Source: SZUA-309 sp965232595 (GTDB lineage Bacteria; Pseudomonadota; Gammaproteobacteria; Pseudomonadales; Azotimanducaceae). Taken from it: a stretch of DNA of 64,000 nucleotides. The stretch lies in the NCBI GenBank assembly GCA_965232595.1, contig OZ246983.1, positions 3,844,001-3,908,000 on the forward strand. Reading direction: 5' to 3'. Position 1 is the stretch's first letter, and every line of letters begins with the position of its first letter. Both the position numbers and the translations under genes were made by a program. Of this stretch, positions 1 to 7,819 are shown one piece after another. Below the pieces are notes generated by a model, which was given only the letters and a program-made list of their open reading frames with translations, was not told where the DNA came from and made no database searches.

Positions 1-49
1 CCGAGTACGGGAACGGCGTCATCACCGATTTGACCCTGGGCTCCGGCAT
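1..49 (-). CDS. CBS-domain protein, N-terminal fragment (cut by window edge)
   Basis: A reverse-strand ATG at 49 opens 3 nt after the stop of the DksA-like gene and reads MPEPRVKSVMTPFPYS before the window ends. The VKSVMTPFPY stretch is typical of the start of a first CBS domain, where a short VMT motif begins the fold. CBS pairs bind adenosine nucleotides and often sit with UspA and DksA-like genes in stress clusters, which fits the neighbours. Only 16 codons are visible, so the assignment rests on this short motif and the gene position. The opposite-strand frame here is open too but has no start. Confidence 0.5.
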   Translation of the reverse strand, partial: MPEPRVKSVMTPFPYS

Positions 50-52
50 GGC

Positions 53-409
53 TCAGCCGTTCTGCTCGTCCGCCAGATTTGCGCAGTCGATGCACAGGAC
101 GCTGGTGGGGAGTGCTTTCAGCCGCTCCTCGCCGATGGGCTCGCCGCAGGATTCGCAGTTCAGGTAGCTGCCGGCGTCGATGCGGGCCAGGGCTTGGTCG
201 ATCTTCTTCAGCTCAGCCTCCAGCTCCTGATCGAGCGCAACCAGCGTCTCGCCGTTTTCGAGCTCAATGGCCTGCTCGGCGAAGTCCTGGGGCAGCGGGT
301 CCTCGCGATGCCGGGTGTGGCGGGCAACCCGTTCCTGTCGGGCCTGGAGTTCTTCTTTGCGGGAGACCAATCCGTCCCGCGTCGCGTCGATATCGAGCAT
401 GCCTGGCAT
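53..409 (-). CDS. DksA/TraR-family zinc-finger protein
   Basis: A 118-residue protein with a helical, acidic N-terminal half and a C-terminal four-cysteine zinc finger (CESC ... CIDC, 17 residues between the pairs). This is the DksA/TraR C4 finger that docks in the RNA polymerase secondary channel. It is shorter than DksA (about 150 residues), so it is probably a paralogue and not the main ppGpp cofactor. The frame stays open to 496, but I prefer ATG 409 because the upstream part is not protein-like. GAGG lies only 2 nt from this ATG, so the in-frame ATG at 400 is also possible. It is divergent from the UspA gene and apparently co-transcribed with the CBS gene. Confidence 0.8.
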   Translation of the reverse strand: MPGMLDIDATRDGLVSRKEELQARQERVARHTRHREDPLPQDFAEQAIELENGETLVALDQELEAELKKIDQALARIDAGSYLNCESCGEPIGEERLKALPTSVLCIDCANLADEQNG

Positions 410-570
410 AACCTCAGTAATTCGACAGTGATTAACCCCCGTCGCCGCTTCACCTGTCACTAGGGGTTTCCCGAAGAGAACCCGGCGGGCTTCCACGAAT
501 TGCCCGTCAGGCAGGCGGGGCCTAGGCTCAGGCTTTCGCCATCCCTAGAACAGAACAGGATTCCGCCGCC

Positions 571-1023
571 GTGAGCTACGAAACCATTCTCGTTGCCGTC
601 GACCTTTCCAGCGAATCACGCGCCGTACTGGACGCCGCCAGAGCGGTGGCTGGGAAAACCGGAGCTCGAACCCATCTGGTCACCGTGGTGAAGCCGTTAA
701 CCCAGGTATATGGCGGTCTGGATATGGCGCCCATCGCCAGCGGGACCGTGTCCTTCGAAGAGGAAGCCAGCACTCAGGCTCGCAAGCAGCTGGAGAACCT
801 GGCGGAAGAGTACGGGCTGGATAAAGCCGACATACACATCATCCTTGGCGCCCCCGGCGCGGAGATCAGAGAGCTTGCGAAGTCCACCGGTGCGGATCTG
901 ATCGTGATCGGCAGCCATGGTCGGCATGGCTTCAGCCTGCTGCTCGGCTCGACGGCCAACGCCGTTCTGCACGATGCGGGCTGCAACGTGCTGGCAGTGC
1001 GCCTCAACTTCGAAGAAGAGTGA
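571..1023 (+). CDS. Universal stress protein, UspA family
   Basis: A 150-residue single-domain Usp. It begins with the usual hydrophobic strand and acidic turn (ILVAVDLSSES). Near residues 124-137 it carries the nucleotide-binding glycine motif GSHGRHG ... LLGST, so it is probably an ATP-binding Usp. Translation starts at GTG 571. The stop codon overlaps the GTG of the hemerythrin gene by 4 nt, implying translational coupling. Usp proteins act in the cytoplasm in survival of stress and oxygen limitation. A second Usp at 45113-45604 has the same glycine motif. Confidence 0.92.
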   Translation: MSYETILVAVDLSSESRAVLDAARAVAGKTGARTHLVTVVKPLTQVYGGLDMAPIASGTVSFEEEASTQARKQLENLAEEYGLDKADIHIILGAPGAEIRELAKSTGADLIVIGSHGRHGFSLLLGSTANAVLHDAGCNVLAVRLNFEEE

Positions 1024-1565
1024 TCACCGCCACGGGCTATCTGCCCCTGCTGCTGGAACGTCTGAGTCGTGATCATGCCCGCATTGCGGGCGTGGTGCGG
1101 CGTCTTGCGGAGCTCGCTGAGACGCTCGAACAGGAGCCGGACTGGCACGAAATTGCCGAGCACATCGACTTCCTCGACTACTATGCGGATAAGGTGCACC
1201 ATCCGCTGGAAGACAGGGTCTTTGACGCGCTCGTGAACAAGGGCCTGACCCCGACCGAGCGGCATCTGGTGTTCAAAAACCTGGGGCAGCACGAGGAGAT
1301 CACCAGCCTGACCCAGTCGCTGGCCCGCCAGGCAGCCGGTGCGGTGTCCGGTACGCTGACCCCGGATGTTCCGGACTTCGATGAAGCGCTGCAGGCGTAC
1401 ATCGCTCTGCAGATCAGACACATGCGCTTCGAGGAGAGCCAGCTTTTCCCGCTGCTCGAGCAGGGGCTGGATAACAGCGACTGGAACGCGCTGACGCGGA
1501 CGCTTGGCGCGCCGGATCAGGATGAGCCAGCAGAGCAGGCGCCCTGCCGGGCAGCCAACCGCTAA
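1020..1565 (+). CDS. Hemerythrin-like HHE-domain protein
   Basis: A 181-residue four-helix protein with the spaced His/Glu residues of an HHE cation-binding domain: H19, H48, H60/H61 with E64, H91, and H134 with E138. Such domains hold a non-heme diiron site that binds oxygen or senses or detoxifies reactive species. The GTG start overlaps the UspA stop (GTGA), so the two are very probably made together. The partner and exact role are unknown. Diiron binding is inferred from residue spacing only. Confidence 0.85.
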   Translation: MITATGYLPLLLERLSRDHARIAGVVRRLAELAETLEQEPDWHEIAEHIDFLDYYADKVHHPLEDRVFDALVNKGLTPTERHLVFKNLGQHEEITSLTQSLARQAAGAVSGTLTPDVPDFDEALQAYIALQIRHMRFEESQLFPLLEQGLDNSDWNALTRTLGAPDQDEPAEQAPCRAANR

Positions 1566-1586
1566 ACCACACGACAAGGAGGAACG

Positions 1587-1805
1587 ATGAGCAAGTACAA
1601 ACATGCCAACGCGGCGATCGAGCAGGCCGTAGCGGCCGCAGGAGCCGAGGGCATCGAGAAATCAGACCTGTTGCTGGCGTTGATCGTCGCCAGCGTGGCC
1701 GCTTATCGAACCGAAGCGGGCAGTGCTTCCACTCGGGAAGCGTTGCTGTATGAGCTCGGCGAGGTGGAAGGGGCGACGGACACCCAGTTCATCCGGTCGC
1801 GCTGA
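1587..1805 (+). CDS. Small hypothetical protein in the UspA/HHE operon
   Basis: A 72-residue, alanine-rich, mildly acidic protein without a signal peptide or membrane segment. It starts 21 nt after the hemerythrin stop and has an excellent ribosome-binding site (AAGGAGG 6 nt before the ATG), which supports it as a real gene. It ends 3 nt before the stop of the convergent lipoprotein gene. I recognise no family. Position suggests a role with the UspA/HHE pair, but this is only inference. Confidence 0.7.
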   Translation: MSKYKHANAAIEQAVAAAGAEGIEKSDLLLALIVASVAAYRTEAGSASTREALLYELGEVEGATDTQFIRSR

Positions 1806-1808
1806 GCG

Positions 1809-2567
1809 CTACCCGCCGCCACCGGTTGCCCTGGCCAGGGTGCTGAAGACTTCCTGCAGCATGGCCCTGGCATCTGCCTCCGTTGGGCCTTCCCACGGCT
1901 CCGGACCGGAGAAAGCCGGCGGCCGCAGGCGGGAACCCACGCTCGGATCGTTTGCCACCACTTTGTCCCGATAGTCGCTGAGCGCCCGGCTGAGCGTTGC
2001 GTCGGCATGACGCCAGTAGGGGATGGCGGTCTTTTCCAGGTACTTCTTCTCGGACCAGAGCTCCAGCACCATGGTGTTGTGCTCTTCCATGCTCAGGCCT
2101 TCGTCCCGATAGCCGTTCCAGTACTTGTCCAGGGTAGCTTCCAGCTCACCCTGTCGCGATTCGGCGGCGGCCAGCTGGCTGCTCGCTGAGCTGGCGGCGC
2201 TGGTGAAGGCATGCAGCTCCCGACCTTTTTCGTATGCGGCAAGAAAGTCGGCCTCGTTGTGATTTGCGCAGACGCCGTTGTAGCTCCTGCCGCGCTCTCC
2301 GAGCTCGTAGGCAGTGCCTTCCACGCAGTACTGGCTGAGGCCCTGATCCCGGCCGCGGTCATAGGCATTCCGGTCCATCACCACACCGTGCTTGGCGCAG
2401 TCGTTACCCCGGCGCTCCGCCTTGGCGAGCGTCTGGCCGGCAGAGCCGTCCGCGAAGCCGAGGGTCTGCCAGTCGGCGCCGCTGCAGTCTTCCGCAGACA
2501 TGGTGGCGCAGCCGGCACTGAGCAGGCATACGCAGGTAAGGGCGAGAAGCGTTCTGAAGGTGTTCAT
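1809..2567 (-). CDS. DUF2799-type outer-membrane lipoprotein
   Basis: A 252-residue lipoprotein. The signal peptide ends in the lipobox LLSAGC with Cys20, and Ala at +2 predicts outer-membrane sorting. The mature part has repeated G-x-x-D-G and R-G-R/D-x-G-x-x-x-Y-C units (about residues 35-110) as in DUF2799 proteins, then a helical region. The start is the ATG at 2567; an upstream ATG at 2609 would add a basic stretch ahead of the signal peptide. Function is unknown. The C terminus ends with ATGGGG-like low-complexity residues. Confidence 0.8.
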   Translation of the reverse strand: MNTFRTLLALTCVCLLSAGCATMSAEDCSGADWQTLGFADGSAGQTLAKAERRGNDCAKHGVVMDRNAYDRGRDQGLSQYCVEGTAYELGERGRSYNGVCANHNEADFLAAYEKGRELHAFTSAASSASSQLAAAESRQGELEATLDKYWNGYRDEGLSMEEHNTMVLELWSEKKYLEKTAIPYWRHADATLSRALSDYRDKVVANDPSVGSRLRPPAFSGPEPWEGPTEADARAMLQEVFSTLARATGGGG

Positions 2568-2685
2568 GGCGTCAGTCCTTTTCCGTTTCCGCCGTTGGCG
2601 GTTGGCCAAGAAGAGGCGGATCTGGACAGACGCTAGCAGCTATCGACGCCCGGCTATGTGACCGGGTGCCGGTTTTCTGACTGCA

Positions 2686-4071
2686 TCAGATGGCTTTTGA
2701 GAACCCTGTGGTTTGCGGCGGCAGGTAGCGGTCGAACGCCATGGCAACGTTGCGGATCAGGTAGCGGCCTTCGGCGGTGACGATCAGCTTCGGCTCGGCA
2801 TCGCCGTCCGCGGGCAGGCGAAGGAGATCATCGGCTGCGAGCGATTCGAGGCGTGGCCAGGCTTCCGGGAATGCCGCCTTCAGGTCGACGTTCCACTCGT
2901 CTTCGAACGCCGCGATGTCGAGCTCGTAGTGGCACATCAGGTTGCCGATGAGCGCTCTGACCATCCTGTCGTCGTCGCTCAGCATGAGGCCGCGCTCAAC
3001 AGGGTGCTGATCGGCGTCGATCGCCTCGACGTACTCGTCGAGGGTTTTCACGTTCTGGCAGTAGAGGTTGCCGATGCTGCTGATGGCGCTGATGCCGAGG
3101 CCAATCAGGTCGCAGTGACCGTGGGTCGTGTAGCCCTGGAAGTTACGGTGCAGACCACCGTGCTTCTGCGCCAGCACAAGCTCGTCGTCGGGCTTGGCGA
3201 AGTGGTCCATGCCGACGTGGGCGTAGCCCGCTGCGGTCAGGGTCTCCACCGCCAGCTGCAGGAGCATGAGCTTGGTCTCGGCGTTCGGCAGCTGCGCCTC
3301 CTTGATCTGACGCTGGGTTTTGAAGCGGGCAGGCAGGTGCGCGTAGCTGTAAAGCGAGATGCGGTCCGGCGAGAGGTGGATGATGCGGTCGAGCGTTCGT
3401 CTGAAGCGCTCCAGGTTCTGCTGCGGCAGGCCGTAGATCAGGTCCACGGACAGGGACTTTACCCCGTTGCTCCTCGCAGCGTCGATGATGGCCGCCGTGT
3501 CCGCTTCACTCTGCAGTCGGTTCACGGCCAGCTGCACGTCAGGGTCGAAATCCTGGATGCCGAGGCTCATGCGATTGATGCCGAGACCGGTCAGGAAGGC
3601 GATTCGCTCCGGGTCGACGGTGCGCGGGTCGATCTCGATGGAGAAGTCCCGCTCGTCGCTGGCGAGCAGGTTGAAGTTCTCGTCCAGGTGCCTGAACACC
3701 TCGGTGAACTGCTCGTTGCTCAGGTAGGTCGGCGTGCCGCCGCCGAAATGCAGCTGCTCCACGCAGTGTCCTTCCGGCAGGCCGGGCTGGATCATCTCCA
3801 TTTCCCGATACAACCGGGCGAGGTAGGCGATCGCGTGCTTCCGATTGTTGGTGATGATCTTGTTGCAGGCGCAGTAGTAGCAGACCGTAGCGCAGAACGG
3901 CACGTGCAGGTAAAGCGACAGGGCAGCGTCTGGCGGCAGCCCGGCAAGCGCCGAATCCAACGCGCCGGTTGGCAGGTCGTCGGCGAACAGGTTGGCGGTC
4001 GGATAGGACGTGTAGCGCGGGCCGTTCACGTCGTAGGCGCGAATCAGGTCCGGGTCGAAGTGGCTTTTCAT
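2686..4071 (-). CDS. hemN: Oxygen-independent coproporphyrinogen III oxidase
   Basis: A 461-residue radical-SAM enzyme that decarboxylates coproporphyrinogen III to protoporphyrinogen IX without oxygen in heme synthesis. The cluster motif is HVPFC-ATVC-YYC with C60, C64 and C67, followed by C69, as in E. coli HemN. HFGGGTPTYL follows at about residue 108, and the length is normal. It lies 23 nt downstream of the FNR-type regulator on the same strand, the arrangement known from anr-hemN loci, so it is probably co-transcribed with, and induced by, that regulator under low oxygen. Confidence 0.96.
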   Translation of the reverse strand: MKSHFDPDLIRAYDVNGPRYTSYPTANLFADDLPTGALDSALAGLPPDAALSLYLHVPFCATVCYYCACNKIITNNRKHAIAYLARLYREMEMIQPGLPEGHCVEQLHFGGGTPTYLSNEQFTEVFRHLDENFNLLASDERDFSIEIDPRTVDPERIAFLTGLGINRMSLGIQDFDPDVQLAVNRLQSEADTAAIIDAARSNGVKSLSVDLIYGLPQQNLERFRRTLDRIIHLSPDRISLYSYAHLPARFKTQRQIKEAQLPNAETKLMLLQLAVETLTAAGYAHVGMDHFAKPDDELVLAQKHGGLHRNFQGYTTHGHCDLIGLGISAISSIGNLYCQNVKTLDEYVEAIDADQHPVERGLMLSDDDRMVRALIGNLMCHYELDIAAFEDEWNVDLKAAFPEAWPRLESLAADDLLRLPADGDAEPKLIVTAEGRYLIRNVAMAFDRYLPPQTTGFSKAI

Positions 4072-4094
4072 GTGTGCTTCCGGTCAGCTGGGGC

Positions 4095-4823
4095 TTACGC
4101 CGCCAGGTGGTAAGCGGCGGTGGTCAGAGCCTCTGCCTGAATGATCCTGGTGGTGGTGCGATCGGTGTCGATCACGCCTGCCTTGCGCCACTTGGACAGC
4201 ACCCGGGAAACGCACTCCAGGGTCAGACCCAGGTGATTGGCCAGGTCGGTTCTGCTCATGGGCATGGACAGCATGGTCGGGTCGAAGCCGAGGCGTTCAG
4301 TGCGGTCCATCAGCAGCTTCAGAAATCCGGCGATTCTCGCTTCCGCCCGGGACTGGCTGAGGTTGATTCGGAGCATGGACTCGTTGCGCTCGTGCTCGGC
4401 GATCAGCCGGAGCAGTGAGGCGCCGGCTCCGAGGCCCCAGATCTCCGGCAGCTTGCCGAGGCTCAGGTTGCAGGCGGTGGAGGCGGTCAGCGCCAGCGCG
4501 GTGTCGCTGTGACTGCCGGTGGCAGGGCCATCCAGACCGAGGATCTCACCGGGGTAGTAGAAGCCGGTCACGTACTCCTCTCCGTCCGGGGTCACAGTCA
4601 CCGTTTTGAAAACGCCGGAGCGGACCACGTACCAGTCGTCGCCAGCGTCGCCGGCGCGAAAGAGAAAATCGCCTTTGCTCATCGGCGCGGTGGTAGTGAG
4701 GCAGTCGCTCAATGCCGCCAGCGCGGGATCGGTAAGATCCCTGGCGGCGCAGAGGTGCCTGGTGGGGCAGAGCCCGCACCCTTCTCGTATTCTGGAAACC
4801 CGACTTCCCGCGTTCATGCCCAT
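4095..4823 (-). CDS. fnr: FNR/Anr-type oxygen-sensing transcription regulator
   Basis: A 242-residue Crp/Fnr protein: N-terminal cysteine region, cyclic-nucleotide-binding-like beta roll (about 35-145), dimer helix, and C-terminal helix-turn-helix (about 188-212). C16, C19, C25 and C118 match E. coli FNR C20, C23, C29 and C122 with a constant offset of four, so it should bind an oxygen-labile [4Fe-4S] cluster. The recognition helix keeps E203-x-x-S206-R207, the residues that read the TTGAT half-site in FNR. It should therefore recognise boxes such as the one at 7553-7566. It sits directly upstream of hemN. Confidence 0.94.
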   Translation of the reverse strand: MGMNAGSRVSRIREGCGLCPTRHLCAARDLTDPALAALSDCLTTTAPMSKGDFLFRAGDAGDDWYVVRSGVFKTVTVTPDGEEYVTGFYYPGEILGLDGPATGSHSDTALALTASTACNLSLGKLPEIWGLGAGASLLRLIAEHERNESMLRINLSQSRAEARIAGFLKLLMDRTERLGFDPTMLSMPMSRTDLANHLGLTLECVSRVLSKWRKAGVIDTDRTTTRIIQAEALTTAAYHLAA

Positions 4824-4910
4824 GACGATGCCGGCAGGGTCTTTTTCGCGGAATACGGGGATACCCCTAGCGGCTGGGGCCAGGATTGGCTCGTGTGCCT
4901 GGCGGTTGCC

Positions 4911-5231
4911 TCAGTACTGACGGGAGGGCATGAGCACACGCATGCCTTCCATCTCCTCCGTCACCTCGATCTGGCAGGACAGGCGGCTCGACTCGCCGAC
5001 GTCGTAGGCAAACTCGAGCATGCCCTGCTCGAGCTCGTCCATCTCTCCGCTGATCGCCTGCCACTCGTCCGGCACGTAGACGTGACAGGTGCCGCAGGCA
5101 CACAGGCCGCCGCAGTCACCTTCGATCCCGGGAACCAGGTGGTTGACGGCGCCCTGCATGATGCTGACCCCGACCGGGACGTCCACGTCATGCTCGGTGC
5201 CGTTCGCTTCGACGTAGGTGATCTTCGGCAC
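4911..5231 (-). CDS. [2Fe-2S] ferredoxin, adrenodoxin/putidaredoxin type
   Basis: A 106-residue ferredoxin with cluster ligands C40, C46, C49 (C-x5-C-x2-C) and C86. The acidic segment DEWQ ... EMDELEQ between them is typical of ferredoxins that feed electrons to oxygenases. The start is GTG 5231, overlapping the PAS gene stop by one base. It follows the diiron and PAS genes in one operon, so the simplest reading is that it donates electrons to the diiron protein. No ferredoxin reductase is visible nearby. Confidence 0.92.
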   Translation of the reverse strand: MPKITYVEANGTEHDVDVPVGVSIMQGAVNHLVPGIEGDCGGLCACGTCHVYVPDEWQAISGEMDELEQGMLEFAYDVGESSRLSCQIEVTEEMEGMRVLMPSRQY

Positions 5232-6379
5232 TAAGCGTCCCCACCGGCTGCGACCAGATCCCGGGCTTCGGCGATGATCGCAAACGGTCGCGCGCCTTCG
5301 AGCACCGCCGTCAGGGAGAAGTCCAGCGCCCGCTGCTCGCCGTCCGGCAGGCTGATCCGGGTCGCAATCCGATAGGGCTCGCCGCTGAGGCAGGCGGCCA
5401 TCCCGGATTCCAGCATTTCTGCGGTGGCGTTCGGGTCTTCCGACCAGAAGGGCAGAGTGGCGAAGGCTGCGCCGATCGGATCCGTGTCCGGCGGCAGCAG
5501 TTGCCGGGCGGCCTGGTTCATCTGCAGAACCCGGCCATCCGGAGCGATCAGCGCCATGGCCTGCACGGCATGATCGAAAACCTTTGCCAGCGAGGCCTGG
5601 CTCTCCGCGAGCTGCTGCTCCGCGGCCTTTCTGGCGCGCAGATCTCGGAGGTGAGCGCTGAAGTAGACGTCCCCCTCCAGCGTCACCTTGGTGATGGACG
5701 CTTCGAGCGGCAGCTCCTCGCCGGTGCGGGTCAGGCCGATGACTTCGGAACGCTCGCCCATGAGTCGGGCCGGACGGGACTCGGCGGCAAACTGGGCGAC
5801 CTGGGCCGGGTGGCCGGCTCGATAGCGCTCGGGCAGCAGGGTGCCGAGATCGAGGCCAACCAGCTCGCCGCTGCCGTAGCCGAACAGCGCTTCGGCGCTG
5901 GGGTTGGCGTAGCTGATGCGAAGCTCGGGGTCGGCGGTGACGATGGCGTCAGCAGAAATTGCCAGCACCCTGGCGGCCAGCCGGTGCGCTGAGCGGGTCT
6001 GCTGCTGGCGGCTCTGATCGCGGCTGATGTCCTGCAGCATCACCACGTAGAGCGTTTCGTCCTCAGCTCGCAGCCTGCCGACCCGAACCCGGGCGGGCAG
6101 CTCGCGGCCCGCGGCCGTGCGTACGGTCAGGTGCACGAAGTCCATTTCCGGGGCATCCGGCGTTTCTGCCCAGCGCTGCAGCCAGGCCAGCGGATCCAGC
6201 CGGCTGCGCTCGTTCTCGGGCAGGTACTGAGTGATCAGGCCGGCAACCGGCGTGCTCTCTTCCAGAAGCTGCAGGGCCGCTTCGTTGGCGTACACCAGCG
6301 TGCCGTCGACCTGGATGACCAGCATCGGTTCCGGAAAACCGGCCAGCAGGGTGCTTGCTGATACCTCAGCGAACGACAC
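5231..6379 (-). CDS. PAS-only sensor protein with three PAS-like units
   Basis: A 382-residue protein made of about three successive PAS-type domains (roughly 8-125, 135-255 and 265-375). The middle one has the clearest signature (ITADPELRISYANPSAEALF-like start followed by GYGSGELVG). A short helical linker rich in A, E and Q joins units two and three. No kinase, GGDEF, EAL or DNA-binding domain follows, which is unusual. The gene starts 24 nt after the diiron gene and its stop shares one base with the ferredoxin start, so it is embedded in that operon. Ligand and output are unknown; it may act by protein-protein contact. Confidence 0.85.
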   Translation of the reverse strand: MSFAEVSASTLLAGFPEPMLVIQVDGTLVYANEAALQLLEESTPVAGLITQYLPENERSRLDPLAWLQRWAETPDAPEMDFVHLTVRTAAGRELPARVRVGRLRAEDETLYVVMLQDISRDQSRQQQTRSAHRLAARVLAISADAIVTADPELRISYANPSAEALFGYGSGELVGLDLGTLLPERYRAGHPAQVAQFAAESRPARLMGERSEVIGLTRTGEELPLEASITKVTLEGDVYFSAHLRDLRARKAAEQQLAESQASLAKVFDHAVQAMALIAPDGRVLQMNQAARQLLPPDTDPIGAAFATLPFWSEDPNATAEMLESGMAACLSGEPYRIATRISLPDGEQRALDFSLTAVLEGARPFAIIAEARDLVAAGGDA

Positions 6380-6403
6380 GATGGATGCTCCCTCAGTTGG
6401 CTG

Positions 6404-7489
6404 CTAGTAAGCAGCCTGCTCTGCGTTCAGCACGTTGAGGTCGGACTTGCCGTCCTCCATGGCTTCCAGCACGGTCAGATCCGCGTTGACCGGCACGCCG
6501 ATGCTCTCGAACAGCTCTTTCGTGCGTGCGGTGACCAGACCCGCCCGGACCAGCGCCGGCATCATCAGATCGTTGAGAGAGTGGATCTGACCAGGCGGCA
6601 GCTCGCGGGCAATGCCGAGCTCAGCAGCTTCCTTGACCCCGGCCATGAAGTCGCCCGGGTCGATGTTGCTCACCTCGAGCACCTTGAGAAAGCCGGAGTC
6701 GGTGCCTGCGGACTGGCCTTTCACCAGAATCTGCACCGCGTCGAAAGCGAACTGGGCGAGATCTTCCCGCTCATCCTGATGCAGCGCAGCCACGGTAGGC
6801 GCCAGGTAGACGTGACCGAATGAAACGTGCCGGGACTCGTCGCGCATGACGTTGAAGGTAATGGACTTCAGCAGCGGCTCTTCCGTCTGCTTGTACATGT
6901 TGTTGAAGGCGCCCAGAGCCAGGCCCTCGACGATCATGTTCATGCCGATCATCACCTTGCAGAAGTTGTTGGTGCTGAGCGTGGTGTCGATCAGCTCTTT
7001 CAGCCAAGGCACCATCGGGTAGTGGATGGCGATCTTCTCTACGTAACGATCGTAGGCCTCCACGTGCCGGGCCTCGTCGATGGTCTGGGTGGCCGCGTAG
7101 TACTTGGCCTTCATGTCCGGCACCCCGTGCGCCACGGTGGCTGCGGTGAGCAGCGCGCCCTGCTCGCCGTGCAGGAACTGAGAGAGCATCTGCGCGGTGG
7201 AGTGGGCCATGAATGTCTGCTGCTGCTCAGCAGAGAGCTTCTGGAAGAACGGCATCTTGCCGTACTGGCTGTGCTCCGCCGCGATGATCGGGTTGGACGG
7301 GTCGATGGGCGTGTCCCAGGCGAGCTCAGCTGCGTTCCACTGATTTTCCTTGGCGCGGTTGTAGAGATCGTCGAGCTTGGCCACCTGGCCCTGATAGTCG
7401 AAGTTCCACGAGACCTGCATCAGGGTCTCGTAGGTCTCGGAGTGGACGGTTTCCGATTGGTTTTCCTTGACGACGGCTGCCATGAGCAT
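6404..7489 (-). CDS. Ferritin-like diiron oxidase/oxygenase, unassigned
   Basis: A 361-residue all-helical protein with the two-repeat ligand pattern of R2/AurF-like diiron enzymes. Glu in FLHGEQG and the pair DEARH form the first half; Glu in IVEGLALGAF and the pair DESRH form the second. Substrate and reaction cannot be read from sequence; oxygen-dependent oxidation using ferredoxin electrons is the natural inference. Start may be ATG 7489 or ATG 7483. It is the first gene of the diiron-PAS-ferredoxin operon, and a consensus FNR/Anr box is centred about 70 nt upstream of the start. Confidence 0.82.
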   Translation of the reverse strand: MLMAAVVKENQSETVHSETYETLMQVSWNFDYQGQVAKLDDLYNRAKENQWNAAELAWDTPIDPSNPIIAAEHSQYGKMPFFQKLSAEQQQTFMAHSTAQMLSQFLHGEQGALLTAATVAHGVPDMKAKYYAATQTIDEARHVEAYDRYVEKIAIHYPMVPWLKELIDTTLSTNNFCKVMIGMNMIVEGLALGAFNNMYKQTEEPLLKSITFNVMRDESRHVSFGHVYLAPTVAALHQDEREDLAQFAFDAVQILVKGQSAGTDSGFLKVLEVSNIDPGDFMAGVKEAAELGIARELPPGQIHSLNDLMMPALVRAGLVTARTKELFESIGVPVNADLTVLEAMEDGKSDLNVLNAEQAAY

Positions 7490-7552
7490 GCTCCGTAGCT
7501 TCAGTAAGCTTGATTAGGTCTGGCCAGACTGCCAGCGTCCTGCCGGCGCTCA

Positions 7553-7566
7553 TTGACCCGGATCAA
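7553..7566. promoter_or_regulatory. FNR/Anr box upstream of the diiron operon
   Basis: TTGACCCGGATCAA matches the FNR/Anr consensus TTGAY-N4-RTCAA at every defined position. It lies about 64 nt from the diiron start codon (7489). If it activates from the usual -41.5 position, the transcript would start near 7518. The cognate regulator gene is 2.7 kb downstream in the same strand direction. Binding is inferred. Confidence 0.75.
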
Positions 7567-7681
7567 CAATGCGTCGCGATGACCGCCCGCAAACTTTTTT
7601 CGCCCTTCCGGCCATCGCGATGAATTTCCTGCATGCAGAAAAAGCAGAAAGAAATCAGAGCGTTAAGCACTGATGCGAAAG

Positions 7682-7745
7682 ATATCCAGAGCCGGACGCT
7701 GCTTGTCCACAGGGTCATGCCCACCTTAACCACAACATATCCACA
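7682..7745 (+). promoter_or_regulatory. Three DnaA-box-like sequences
   Basis: ATATCCAGA (7682-7690), TTGTCCACA (7703-7711) and ATATCCACA (7737-7745) lie in the same orientation. The second and third each differ from TTATCCACA by one base; the first is weaker. No AT-rich unwinding element or replication gene is near, so this is not evidence for an origin. They lie just ahead of the candidate structured RNA and could influence its transcription. Confidence 0.35.
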
Positions 7746-7819
7746 GCAAGATGCGGCTGTTTCACTGGTCAGAGCGGGCAGCCTCAGTAGACTGGATTCC
7801 ACGGTTGAACGACGCGAAG

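Noticed and set aside
1..60. Plus-strand frame at the left edge reading EYGNGVITDL
   Set aside because: It runs antisense through the DksA-like gene, and the reverse strand gives a CBS-type N terminus with a start codon correctly placed after the DksA-like stop.
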